NCBI RefSeq assembly: GCF_001652265.1
Contig: NZ_LWBS01000002.1
Coordinates: 1-14,413, forward strand
Origin: Rhizobium leguminosarum
Lineage (GTDB): Bacteria; Pseudomonadota; Alphaproteobacteria; Rhizobiales; Rhizobiaceae
DNA length: 14,413 nt
Direction of reading: 5' to 3'
Numbering within the stretch: position 1 is the stretch's first letter; every line of letters begins with the position of its first letter. Shown here piece by piece: positions 1 to 7,279 of this stretch. The notes below the pieces were generated by a model. That model saw nothing but the letters and a program-made list of their open reading frames with translations. It ran no database searches and was not told the DNA's origin. A program made the translations under genes and the position numbers.

Positions 1-1
1 G

Positions 2-1519
2 CGGCTGGCACAGCTTGCGTCGCCGGCGTGGAAAGAGCGCGAAGCCATCCTGCGGCCGCTGCTGGAGAAGATCTATCGTGACCCGGATGCGGCGCTGTCA
101 GCGCTGAACGCGCTTTCATCGGATATGGGCATCGAACCTCGCAGGCTTGCCGACGATCTTGCCGCAGCACCGGATCGGCTCGGCCGGCTGCGTGGTTCAG
201 ATCTGATCGTCGACGGTCGTGCGGCCCGCGACGAACGAAATGCCGCGATCACCGCCTTGACGGACCTACTGCCACTCGCCCGCGCCCATGCGACCGAGTT
301 CCGAAGAAACGCCGAGCGGTTCGAAAGCCGCGAGCAACAGCGCCGCACCCATATGTCTCTGCCGATCCCGGCGCTCTCGAAGACGGCGATGGCACGTCTC
401 GTCGAGATCGAGGCGGTGCGCAGGCAAGGTGGTGACGATGCCTACAAGACCGCCTTTGCGCTTGCCGCCGAAGATCGCTCGCTCGTGCAGGAGGTCAAAG
501 CGGTCAGCGAGGCGCTGAGCGCCCGCTTCGGCTGGAGCGCCTTTACCTCGAAGGCCGATGCGGTTGCCGAACGCAACAGGATCGAGCGCATGCCGGAAGA
601 CCTCGCGAGTATCAGAGGCGAGAAGCTGATCCGGCTGTTTGAGGCCGTGAAGCGCTTTGCCGACGAGCAGCATCTGGTCGAGCGGCGGGATCGTTCGAAG
701 ATCGTTGCGGCGGCCAGTGCCGATCAGGGGATCGAGGCAGACAAGGAGAATGCCGCCGTGCTGCCCATGCTTGCCGCCGTCACCGAGTTCAAGACCCCGA
801 TCGACGAGGAGGCGCGCTCGCGGGTGCTCTCAGATCCTCTCTATCGCCAACAGCGTGCCGCTCTGGCGGCCGTGGCAAGCACGATCTGGCGCGATCCGGC
901 CGGCGCCGTCGCCAGGATCGAAGACCTGCTTGCCAAAGGTTTTGCCGCCGACCGCATCGCCGCCGCGGTGACCAATGACCCCGCCGCCTATGGTGCGTTG
1001 CGCGGTTCCGATCGCCTGATGGACCGGATGCTGGCTTCCGGCCGCGAGCGGAAAGAGGCGACACAGGCCGTGCCAGAAGCCGGAGCCCGCCTGCGCGCGC
1101 TCGGTTCAGCCTACGTCAATGGGCTCGATACCGAACGCCAGGCTATTGCCGAAGAGCGACGGCGCATGGCGGTCGCCATTCCCGGCCTGTCGAAGGCGGC
1201 CGAAGAGGTGCTCATGCGGCTAACTGCTGAGGTGAAGAACAACGGTCGCAAGCGGAATGCATCGGCCGCTTCTCTCGATCCTGACATTCATCGGGAATTC
1301 GCCGCCGTCAGCAGGTCGCTCGATGAGCGCTTCGGTCGCAACGCCATCATTCGCGGCGAAAAGGATCTCACCAACCGCGTCCCACAGATGCAGCGCAATG
1401 CCTTCGAGGCGATGCAGGAAAGGTTGAAGGTTCTGCAGCAGGCGGTCCGCAGGGAAAGCAGCGAGAAGGTCATCTCGGAACGGCGTCAGCGGGCTGTCAG
1501 GCGTGGCCGGGAAATTTGA
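2..1519 (+). CDS. traA: TraA conjugative relaxase, C-terminal part (5' end outside window)
   Basis: The reading frame is open from the first bases of the window, so this is the 3' end of a longer gene; the internal ATG at 125 is not the start. The visible 505 or so residues are alanine-, arginine- and glutamate-rich and helical. They form two tandem copies of the same unit: copy A from about 2 to 800 and copy B from about 842 to 1470. Shared landmarks are YRDPDAAL / WRDPAGAV, the arginine-rich helix before SLPIPALSKTA / AVAIPGLSKAA, and EALSARFG / RSLDERFG. Such repeats match the BID domains at the C-terminus of Ti/rhizobial-type TraA relaxases, where they help recognition by the type IV coupling machinery. 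The nicking and helicase domains would lie upstream of the window. Identification as TraA rests on family memory of this tail; the stop at 1517-1519 is clear. Confidence 0.85.
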   Translation, partial: RLAQLASPAWKEREAILRPLLEKIYRDPDAALSALNALSSDMGIEPRRLADDLAAAPDRLGRLRGSDLIVDGRAARDERNAAITALTDLLPLARAHATEFRRNAERFESREQQRRTHMSLPIPALSKTAMARLVEIEAVRRQGGDDAYKTAFALAAEDRSLVQEVKAVSEALSARFGWSAFTSKADAVAERNRIERMPEDLASIRGEKLIRLFEAVKRFADEQHLVERRDRSKIVAAASADQGIEADKENAAVLPMLAAVTEFKTPIDEEARSRVLSDPLYRQQRAALAAVASTIWRDPAGAVARIEDLLAKGFAADRIAAAVTNDPAAYGALRGSDRLMDRMLASGRERKEATQAVPEAGARLRALGSAYVNGLDTERQAIAEERRRMAVAIPGLSKAAEEVLMRLTAEVKNNGRKRNASAASLDPDIHREFAAVSRSLDERFGRNAIIRGEKDLTNRVPQMQRNAFEAMQERLKVLQQAVRRESSEKVISERRQRAVRRGREI

Positions 1520-1549
1520 AGTCCATCGAACGATAGACTTTGCGGTCAC
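1520..1549 (-). pseudogene. Possible remnant of a ParE-type toxin start
   Basis: The stop of the ParD-like gene overlaps an ATG on the minus strand at 1549-1547 in the ATGA arrangement typical of parD-parE pairs. The first codons read MTAKSIVRW, which resembles how many alphaproteobacterial ParE toxins begin (MTAKPVV-like). After about nine codons the frame runs into the antisense of the traA 3' end and no longer looks like a toxin, although it stays open to 1220. I read this as a toxin gene cut off where it met traA. The remnant is very short and could be chance. Confidence 0.3.
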
Positions 1550-1791
1550 CTGGAGCTTTGCCGCGAAGCACGGGCTCGCAGGCTATCGAAATAGGCGGCA
1601 TCCACCGGCTCGGTCGTGTCGGATGAAGCGCCTTCAAGCAGGAGGTCACACAAGTGCTGCCGATCTTTGTCGTGACGGATCAACTCGCGGCCGTATTCCC
1701 TGCTCGTACCATAGCTTCGCCCGGCGACCTGCTGCTCGACGAACTTCTTCAGGTTATCCAGCACGAAATAATTCATAGCGGTCACGCTCAT
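1546..1791 (-). CDS. ParD-like type II antitoxin, orphan
   Basis: This 81-residue protein has the size and layout of ParD-family antitoxins. A short N-terminal strand and helices (residues 1-50, with SYGTSREYGRELIRHDKDRQ matching the ribbon-helix-helix signature of the family) are followed by an acidic linker and a C-terminal toxin-binding tail ending VDAAYFDSLRARA. Such proteins dimerise, bind their own promoter and neutralise a ParE RNase-fold gyrase toxin. The start ATG overlaps the stop of the upstream small gene (ATGA at 1791-1788), so the pair is probably translationally coupled. No intact toxin follows: the next minus-strand frame is antisense to traA. It may be a decaying module, or it may have been kept as a regulator or anti-addiction factor. 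Family call good, function of the orphan unknown. Confidence 0.7.
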   Translation of the reverse strand: MSVTAMNYFVLDNLKKFVEQQVAGRSYGTSREYGRELIRHDKDRQHLCDLLLEGASSDTTEPVDAAYFDSLRARASRQSSR

Positions 1792-2030
1792 TTCAAAGCT
1801 TTCTCGATCTCATCAGCGCCCAGAAGTTTGAAAACGTGCATCCAAAAGGTGAAATCACCTGAGCGGCCGTCGTAGCGCGCGCATAGTGCGCACCAGGCAG
1901 CCGCTGTTTTCGCATGCTGTCCGTAAAGCGATCGGGTAGCAGTACTGATGTCCCCAACATCTGCATCACTCCAAAAATCCGGTGTCGCCGCAGCGCTGCC
2001 GGTTGAGAACTTTTTGAACATTTCGCGCAT
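1788..2030 (-). CDS. Small unknown protein, 80 aa, first gene of the antitoxin operon
   Basis: I do not recognise a named family with confidence. The open frame reaches back to 2264, but the ATG at 2030 is the best start: GGGG lies six bases before it, and the part upstream reads like a promoter region. The protein is rich in aromatic residues (DFW, AAAWCALCARYDG, DFTFWMHVFKLLG), with two cysteines in the CALC segment. The C-terminal half could be a small helical domain. I recall similar short proteins with an AWCAL...GR...FW pattern from rhizobial plasmids, but cannot check. Its stop overlaps the start of the ParD-like gene by the ATGA arrangement, so the two are almost certainly one transcript. 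Alternative start: ATG at 2021. Confidence 0.55.
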   Translation of the reverse strand: MREMFKKFSTGSAAATPDFWSDADVGDISTATRSLYGQHAKTAAAWCALCARYDGRSGDFTFWMHVFKLLGADEIEKALK

Positions 2031-2342
2031 TAAAAGCCCCGTTACCGTCCGGAAACAGGCCATCAAATTATGCCGGACGTCGATCCCACCGAGTGGGCCA
2101 CGATCACGTGCCGTCCCTGGCAAATATGCGCTACGGCGCGAGATTCTCGCGCTCTCAACATTATGTTGTAACAAAAAAGAAAGGCAAGTTATAAAAATAA
2201 CCGTAGCGATAGCGCTTTGCGATTCTGTTGCGCATATTTTACCAGCCGTTGCGTGAGGTTCCAATCAAATGAGGCAGTTCTCTGGCAGTTTTGTCGTATC
2301 AAAAGCAATCGCGCTAAGGTCAGCAACTGGCGGAGCGAGACA
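2031..2342. promoter_or_regulatory. Intergenic region between the antitoxin operon and RR1
   Basis: This 312-base stretch separates divergent genes and is AT-rich around 2155-2205, unlike its surroundings. It holds two overlapping symmetrical elements: the interrupted palindrome CAACAT-T-ATGTTG at 2156-2168, and an operator-like 18-mer at 2160-2177. I cannot assign -35/-10 boxes with confidence. No convincing gene is present on either strand. The plus-strand frame through here is only the 5' extension of RR1, which has a better start at 2343. Confidence 0.5.
2160..2177. promoter_or_regulatory. Candidate operator O4 (GntR-type site, weak)
   Basis: The sequence ATTATGTTGTAACAAAAA matches the core of the palindrome at 8584-8601 at 15 of 18 positions, with the same GTTG/YAAC centre and a right arm ending ACAAAAA. 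It is 165 bases before RR1 and upstream of the antitoxin operon on the other strand. It overlaps a second palindrome (2156-2168), so the resemblance may be chance. Confidence 0.35.
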
Positions 2343-3035
2343 ATGAGCGAACTTCTGGCGATCGTATCCCAAGACGCTGACTATTATTTGATGCTGTCAT
2401 ACATCTTGAAAGGAGCCGGATACAGGACGATGCTCGTCGATGTTCCGAGCGAGGCAGTGGCGACTGCCGAGGAGCGTAACGCTGCAGCCATCATCGTCGA
2501 CTGCCAGCCGGGTTCACAAATTCTGGCTGACATCGCGTCCGGTCTGAAGGAAAGGGGACTTACCAGCGACGTCACGCTGATAGCGCTCGTTGCCGAAAGG
2601 GCCGCCTATCTCGACATCCTGAAAGCCGACGTCGATGAGAGCTTCACAAGGCCGATGCCCCCGGAACGGCTCCTCTCTTACCTCCATGGTACGATAGGCA
2701 ATACCTCTGGAGAAGCGACCAGCCGCCTTGCTCCGATATTTGACGATATGAAGCTGGATGTTAGCGGCCGACGTGTCCTCGTAAGGGGTATGCCAGTCAA
2801 TCTCAGCCCGATCGAGTTTCGCCTGCTTAGAGCTCTCATGGGTGACGCGGGGCGCGTTCTCAGCCGCGCTGAACTGATCGCAGTCGCTTGGCCGAAATCA
2901 GCATTCGTCGAGCCGCGGACGGTCGATGTTCATATCGGACGACTCCGGCGTGCATTAAGGCGGGCGCTTGGTCGCGATGTGATCCGCACCGTGCCAAAGG
3001 AAGGATATGCAATAGACATTGTCCAAAGCATGTGA
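2343..3035 (+). CDS. Atypical OmpR/PhoB-type response regulator RR1
   Basis: This 230-residue protein has a receiver-like domain at residues 1-115 and a winged-helix DNA-binding domain at about 135-228 (LSPIEFRLLRAL, then RTVDVHIGRLRRALRR, then IRTVPKEGYAI). Start at 2343 is set by GGAG seven bases upstream. The receiver keeps a phosphoacceptor-type aspartate (D53 in IIVDCQ). The acidic pair that normally binds magnesium is replaced by S9-Q10, and the conserved K of the KP motif is R103 (FTRPM). Phosphorylation is therefore doubtful, and no histidine kinase is in the window. The same substitutions occur in RR2 at 13319. The PLP synthase follows 114 bases downstream on the same strand and is the obvious target. 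Fold certain; signal and target genes unknown. Confidence 0.85.
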   Translation: MSELLAIVSQDADYYLMLSYILKGAGYRTMLVDVPSEAVATAEERNAAAIIVDCQPGSQILADIASGLKERGLTSDVTLIALVAERAAYLDILKADVDESFTRPMPPERLLSYLHGTIGNTSGEATSRLAPIFDDMKLDVSGRRVLVRGMPVNLSPIEFRLLRALMGDAGRVLSRAELIAVAWPKSAFVEPRTVDVHIGRLRRALRRALGRDVIRTVPKEGYAIDIVQSM

Positions 3036-3044
3036 CTTCGCCAC

Positions 3045-3077
3045 GTTCACATGTTCACCGAAACGTCCCGAAAACTT
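3045..3077. promoter_or_regulatory. Direct repeats upstream of the oxoamine synthase gene
   Basis: Two direct repeats lie side by side. GTTCAC occurs at 3045-3050 and 3053-3058, and CCGAAA at 3058-3063 and 3068-3073 with a 10-base period. OmpR-type winged-helix dimers bind head-to-tail repeats about one helical turn apart, so the CCGAAA pair is a possible binding site for RR1 or RR2. Short repeats like these also arise by chance. Confidence 0.25.
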
Positions 3078-3149
3078 GCTGTCGCTGTCGTTGCATAAAC
3101 ATCGACTACGCGTATAGCGTGAACTCCGTTAAACATTTGGGAGCACAAC

Positions 3150-4391
3150 ATGCAAGAGGCAGCTTCGGGCGCCGGATCGGCGAAAACATCCCACAGAAAC
3201 ACCGCGGGCCTGATCAGCCATGCGAGTCCCCACTTTGCCGCTGCCCAGCTCGACGGCTTGATGGCCCTCTATGTCCATCCGTCTGACGGACGAGCGGTGG
3301 AGCTGCCGGTTTCGGAGCGTCGATCGGAGCGCGTCGTCGACTTCGTCCGCTGCTCGTATCTCGGCCTCGATAATCACCCCTCAATCATCGAAGGCGCAAT
3401 CGAGACTGTTCGGCGCTACGGAACGCTACACTGGTCCTGCGCCCGTACGCGGCTCAATTTTGCCGTCCTCGGAGACCTCGAGGATGCTCTTTCTGAACTC
3501 TTCGGCGCGAGGGTTATCACCTATACTACAGTGCTTGCCGCTAATTTGAGCGCGCTTCCGCTGATTGCGTCCGGAGTCCTGACCGGCGGCACAAAACCAC
3601 TCATGGTATTCGACCGGCTTGCACATGCAACGCTTGCCTTCAACAAGCCCGTCGTTGCCGAAGAATGCGAGGTCCGCACCATAGGCCACAACGATCTTCA
3701 GGCGCTCGAAGAACTTTGCCGTCAGAACGGGACGGTCGCCTATGTTTGCGACGGTGTGTATTCCATGGGTGGCTGTGCCCCGATCAAGGAATTGCGCGAG
3801 CTTCAGGAGCGATACGGCCTCTTCCTCTACATCGATGATGCTCACGGCATATCGATCTTCGGAGAAAGAGGCGAGGGCTTTGCGCGTTCGCAAATGCCCG
3901 AGGGTCTCGGTGAACGGACAATCATCGCAGCGTCACTCGGGAAAGGCTTTGGAGCCTCAGGCGGCATGCTGATGCTCGCAACGGCGTTCCAGGAAGAAGT
4001 CTTTCGCCGGTTTGCTCTCGCGCATGCCTTTTCGGCTTCGATCAATGTTGCGGCGATCGGTGCAGCTCTCGCCTCTCAGGCGATCCATCGCACACCGGAA
4101 CTAGGCGTGCGGCAAAAGGTGCTCGCAGAACACATTTCTCTTTTCGACGAACTAGTGCCGACCGCACAGGCGGGATCCCGACTGCCGATCAGAACTATCC
4201 TGATCGGTGACGAGCTTGCGGCAATCGGCGCTGCGAGACTGGTGCTTGATTCCGGCTACTATACATCGGCCATTTTCTTCCCGACCGTGGCCAAGGGAAG
4301 GGCAGGGCTGCGAATATGCCCGACTGCCGGCCACACGGCTGCCGAAGTGCGCGACGTCGCAGTTGCCATCAACCGTGCTCTCAAGGGGTAA
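3150..4391 (+). CDS. PLP-dependent alpha-oxoamine synthase-like enzyme
   Basis: The 413-residue protein has the fold-type I layout of the AONS/KBL/ALAS/serine palmitoyltransferase/CqsA family. These enzymes condense an amino acid with an acyl-CoA and release CO2, giving an alpha-aminoketone. Visible landmarks in order: CSYLGL (68-73), H159 in DRLAHATL that would stack on the PLP ring, HND (180-182), S205 in YSMGG, the D229-D-A-H232 pair contacting the ring nitrogen and O3', the Schiff-base lysine K265 in SLGKGFG, and the C-terminal RAGLRICPTAGHT. Deviations are YGTLHWSCARTRLNF (90-104) in the usual glycine/serine-rich substrate loop, and SMGGC in place of the common SMDGD. The acyl donor and amino acid cannot be read from sequence. 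Start ATG at 3150 has GGGAG six bases upstream. It converges with the ABC operon. It could also be a decarboxylating variant or a class I/II aminotransferase-like enzyme. Confidence 0.8.
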   Translation: MQEAASGAGSAKTSHRNTAGLISHASPHFAAAQLDGLMALYVHPSDGRAVELPVSERRSERVVDFVRCSYLGLDNHPSIIEGAIETVRRYGTLHWSCARTRLNFAVLGDLEDALSELFGARVITYTTVLAANLSALPLIASGVLTGGTKPLMVFDRLAHATLAFNKPVVAEECEVRTIGHNDLQALEELCRQNGTVAYVCDGVYSMGGCAPIKELRELQERYGLFLYIDDAHGISIFGERGEGFARSQMPEGLGERTIIAASLGKGFGASGGMLMLATAFQEEVFRRFALAHAFSASINVAAIGAALASQAIHRTPELGVRQKVLAEHISLFDELVPTAQAGSRLPIRTILIGDELAAIGAARLVLDSGYYTSAIFFPTVAKGRAGLRICPTAGHTAAEVRDVAVAINRALKG

Positions 4392-4400
4392 AGATCCGTC

Positions 4401-4435
4401 TCCGCCCCGGACGGCAGCGCCGGCCCGGGGGCGGA
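4401..4435. terminator. Hairpin between convergent genes
   Basis: TCCGCCCC at 4401-4408 pairs perfectly with GGGGCGGA at 4428-4435, around a 19-base GC-rich loop. It lies between the stop of the oxoamine synthase gene (4391) and the stop of the binding-protein gene (4439), where a bidirectional terminator is expected. No T-run follows on either side, so intrinsic termination would be weak. Confidence 0.35.
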
Positions 4436-4438
4436 TCG

Positions 4439-5494
4439 TCATCGGATCCAGGCATTCCAACGCTCGAGCATCATCGAGGCGTTGTCGTTGATCCATTTGG
4501 CGTCCGGGATGACGATGTAATCCCGGATATCATTCTCGCTGGGAAGTGCCGCGCGTGCAGCCGGAGACATCAAGTCGATCGCCTTCCGGCTCGGTGGCGT
4601 GCAAAGGAGTTCCTCGCATACCCTGGCCTGCGCCTCGGGATGATCAAGCCAGTAGGCGATCAGCTTCAAGGCGTTCGCGCGATTCGGCGCATCCTTGATA
4701 ATCGTCAATCGATCGCCGACGAGGAACGAGGCCTGCTTGGACCAGGCGATCTGGCGTCCTTCCGCCTTCAGAGTATTTGCGCGCGTCAGCCAAATCTGCC
4801 CAATGCTGTAATCGCCGTTTCGAAAGCCCTGAACGCTCTGGTCGCCGGTCTTCCACCACAGCGATATCGCCGGGCGAATCTCGTCGAGCTTGTTGAGGGC
4901 GCGATCGATGTCGAGCGGGAAGAGTTTATCGCGCGGAACACCATCGGCTAGGAGCGCTGCAGCCATCACCCGCCACGGATCGTCGAAATTTGGAAACGAG
5001 CGACCACCGGGAAATTTTGTCTGGTTCCACATATCGGCCCAGCTCAACGGATTCCCATCCTTGAAGGCAGTCGGATCGTAGGCCATCAGCGTTGCGGTCG
5101 AAAAAAGCCTGGCCCCGGCACTGACGCAGGCATCCTCGACCAGATCTGGCCGGCCCTTGAAAGACGTGCAAAACTCGGTCAGGTCTTCAGATGTCAGCTG
5201 ATGCGCTTCAGCGCTCGCCTGGATTTCGCCGTCCGGGTAAAGGTCCCAGGTCACGTTGCCGGTCTTGACCATGGCCACAGCTTTCGCCCGCATCTCGGCA
5301 TTCGTTGCGGCGACTGAAATAACCTTGATGCCAGTCTTTTCGGTGAACGGCTCGAACCAGAATTTTCTAAGTGCGGTATCGTAGGCGCCGCCGGTGGTCG
5401 CAATGATGACCTGCTCCTCGGCTTGCGCCGCCCCCACACCAGCAAGCATGAGGCAAGCCGCAAGCAGTGGCTTGATCTTCGTTCGCTTTTTCAT
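4439..5494 (-). CDS. ABC transporter periplasmic binding protein, polyamine (PotD/PotF) type
   Basis: The product is 351 residues from the ATG at 5494, which has AAAGGA seven bases upstream; an earlier ATG at 5527 lacks this and would spoil the signal peptide. Residues 1-25 are a Sec signal peptide: basic KKRTKIK, hydrophobic core, cleavage after AQA before EEQ. The mature part begins VIIATTGGAYD and runs as a type II periplasmic binding fold with LYPDGEIQA, MAYDPTAF, SWADMWNQTKFPG and FRNGDYSIGQIW, as in extracellular solute-binding proteins of the spermidine/putrescine group. It would capture the substrate in the periplasm for the two permeases. The ligand is uncertain: this group also includes binders of other small amines, opines and aminophosphonates. 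It is the last gene of the four-gene operon, 34 bases after the permease stop. Confidence 0.9.
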   Translation of the reverse strand: MKKRTKIKPLLAACLMLAGVGAAQAEEQVIIATTGGAYDTALRKFWFEPFTEKTGIKVISVAATNAEMRAKAVAMVKTGNVTWDLYPDGEIQASAEAHQLTSEDLTEFCTSFKGRPDLVEDACVSAGARLFSTATLMAYDPTAFKDGNPLSWADMWNQTKFPGGRSFPNFDDPWRVMAAALLADGVPRDKLFPLDIDRALNKLDEIRPAISLWWKTGDQSVQGFRNGDYSIGQIWLTRANTLKAEGRQIAWSKQASFLVGDRLTIIKDAPNRANALKLIAYWLDHPEAQARVCEELLCTPPSRKAIDLMSPAARAALPSENDIRDYIVIPDAKWINDNASMMLERWNAWIR

Positions 5495-5528
5495 CGCGTA
5501 TTCCTTTGTCCCGATGAATGTGGCCACG

Positions 5529-6380
5529 TTAATTCTCCCCGCGGCCGGTAAGGAGATGAATGGTCCCCATGAGCAGCAGCGATACTGCGACGAGCAGCGT
5601 CGAAACCGCGGCTATGACTGGCGTGAGATTGAAATCGATGTCCTCGAACATCTTGCGGCTGATCGTTTTTCCTCCGGTATCGGAAATGAAGAAGGCAACT
5701 GTCGCCTCATCGAACGACGCTAGAAACGCAAAGACTGAAGCCGCAGCCACCGCCGGCGCGATGTTGGGAAGCACAATGCTGAAAAAGGCGCGGCTCCGGC
5801 TTGCCCCGCAATTCAGTGCGGCAAGCTCGAGTGACGTGTCGAAGCGCTCGAGTGCTGCCGATACGGTGATGATCACGTAGGGAACCGCAAGCACGGTGTG
5901 GGCGATCAGGAAGCCGAGGAAGTTGCCGGTCAGGCTGAGCGGTGAAAAAACCAGATAAAGGGCAACGCCAAAGACAACATGGGGAACGATCATTGGCCCC
6001 AGCGACAATGCCTGCAGAAGAGTCTTGCCCGGCAGGTTGCCGCGAACGAGCCCGATGGCGGCCAGTGTCCCGATAACCGTCGAAGCGACCGTCGTCGCCA
6101 GCGCAATCTGCAGACTGAAGATCGTTGCCGCGCGCCAGTCCGGATCAGATAGAAAGTCGATATACCAGCGAAGCGTCAGGCCCTTCGGCGGAAGCTCGAT
6201 ATAGCTGCTGTCGTTCAGCGAAAGCGGTATGACGAGCAATGTCGGCAGGACCAGGAAGAACAGGATTGCTCCGATCAGGAAACCCCCAAGGAGCCGCAAT
6301 GCCGCTTTGCCATAAGGTCGATGGGCATTGTTGACGGAAGAGGGGGCGAATGAGGCGGTGACTGTGGGCTCAATTGACAC
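5529..6380 (-). CDS. ABC transporter permease, PotC type
   Basis: This 283-residue inner-membrane protein has about six hydrophobic segments, starting at residues 31-54 after a polar N-terminus. The EAA loop that contacts the ATPase is at 185-211 (ELAALNCGASRSRAFFSIVL). It is the second permease of a polyamine-type importer. The start is GTG at 6380-6378. It overlaps the end of the upstream permease by 11 bases and is preceded by AAAGGA, so the two are translationally coupled. Length and topology are normal for PotC-like subunits. Confidence 0.9.
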   Translation of the reverse strand: MSIEPTVTASFAPSSVNNAHRPYGKAALRLLGGFLIGAILFFLVLPTLLVIPLSLNDSSYIELPPKGLTLRWYIDFLSDPDWRAATIFSLQIALATTVASTVIGTLAAIGLVRGNLPGKTLLQALSLGPMIVPHVVFGVALYLVFSPLSLTGNFLGFLIAHTVLAVPYVIITVSAALERFDTSLELAALNCGASRSRAFFSIVLPNIAPAVAAASVFAFLASFDEATVAFFISDTGGKTISRKMFEDIDFNLTPVIAAVSTLLVAVSLLLMGTIHLLTGRGEN

Positions 6381-7272
6381 TGTTCATTCCTTTGCTGACG
6401 GAAAGCGCCTTGCGGAACACAAGAACAAAGATCAGCGTCGTGGTCAGAAGAACGGTCGCAAGCGCTGCGGCAAACGGCCAGTCAAGCAGGACGGTGGTTT
6501 GCTGGCCGATCAGCGTTGCCATCATCAATGCTCCAGGCCCGCCGACGAGTGCCGGTGTGATATAAAAGCCGATCGCCAGGATGAAGCACATGACGCACCC
6601 GGCAAAGATTCCAGGCAAGCTGAGCGGCAAGGTCACGCGCAGGAAAGCGCCGATCGGCCCGGCGCCGAGATTGCGGGCGGCTTGGGCGTACTCGGCAGGA
6701 ATAGTGCGAAGTGCGTTATAGATCGGCAGGATCATGAAGGGCATGAGGACATGCGTCATCGCAAGGATTACCGCGCCTTCGGTATAAATAAGCTTCAACG
6801 GACTGCTAATGAGGCCGCTCTCGATCAGCAGGCCGTTAACGATGCCGTTTCGCTGCAGCAGCACAATCCAGGCGTAGGAACGCACCAGCACTGAGGTCCA
6901 TAGCGGCACGAATACCGCGGCAGATACGATCACCGCAATCTTGTCTTTGGCACGCGCCATGAGAAAGGCAACCGGATAACCGAGCAGCAGGCTCGCCACT
7001 GTGACGATCGCACCGGTCTGCAACGTGCGAAGTAGGACTTCCATGTAGAGTGGCTCGGCGACGATCCGCTCGTAATGCTCCAGCGTGAATTCCGGCGTCA
7101 TTAGGCTCAAAGAGACGAGCCGCCCGATTGGGTAGATGAAGCCGACAGCCAGTAAGAGCATCAACGGCGCAATCAGCAGGAACGTCAGTGCGTGCGAATA
7201 CTGCCGCGCCGAGTGTGAGAAAAACCAGCTTGCTGGGCGGGTTGGCGCAAGTGGTAAATTGTCGACCGTCAT
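6370..7272 (-). CDS. ABC transporter permease, PotB type
   Basis: The product is 300 residues from the ATG at 7272; the frame stays open to 7551 but that part is antisense-strand overlap with the ATPase gene and is not permease-like. The ribosome site GGAGG is inside the last codons of the ATPase gene, seven bases separating its stop from this start. The first membrane segment is at about 28-50, and the EAA loop at 194-220 (EYAQAARNLGAGPIGAFLRV) is canonical. It pairs with the PotC-type subunit to form the channel of the importer. Confidence 0.9.
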   Translation of the reverse strand: MTVDNLPLAPTRPASWFFSHSARQYSHALTFLLIAPLMLLLAVGFIYPIGRLVSLSLMTPEFTLEHYERIVAEPLYMEVLLRTLQTGAIVTVASLLLGYPVAFLMARAKDKIAVIVSAAVFVPLWTSVLVRSYAWIVLLQRNGIVNGLLIESGLISSPLKLIYTEGAVILAMTHVLMPFMILPIYNALRTIPAEYAQAARNLGAGPIGAFLRVTLPLSLPGIFAGCVMCFILAIGFYITPALVGGPGALMMATLIGQQTTVLLDWPFAAALATVLLTTTLIFVLVFRKALSVSKGMNSVN

Positions 7273-7279
7273 TGTCGTT

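Noticed and set aside
1220..1549. A 109-codon minus-strand frame immediately after the ParD-like stop, in the position of a ParE toxin
   Set aside because: Beyond the first nine or so codons it is purely antisense to the traA coding sequence and has no ParE features; only the start is noted as a possible remnant.
1503..1875. Plus-strand frames after traA (1503-1778 and 1654-1875)
   Set aside because: They are antisense to the ParD-like gene and small unknown gene, with no family resemblance or ribosome sites.
2031..2264. A 78-codon N-terminal extension of the small minus-strand protein
   Set aside because: It covers the AT-rich putative promoter region, has no domain-like sequence, and a better ribosome site precedes the ATG at 2030.
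6328..6894. A 188-codon plus-strand frame rich in R, D, Q and H
   Set aside because: Antisense shadow of the two permease genes; composition mirrors hydrophobic codons on the other strand.
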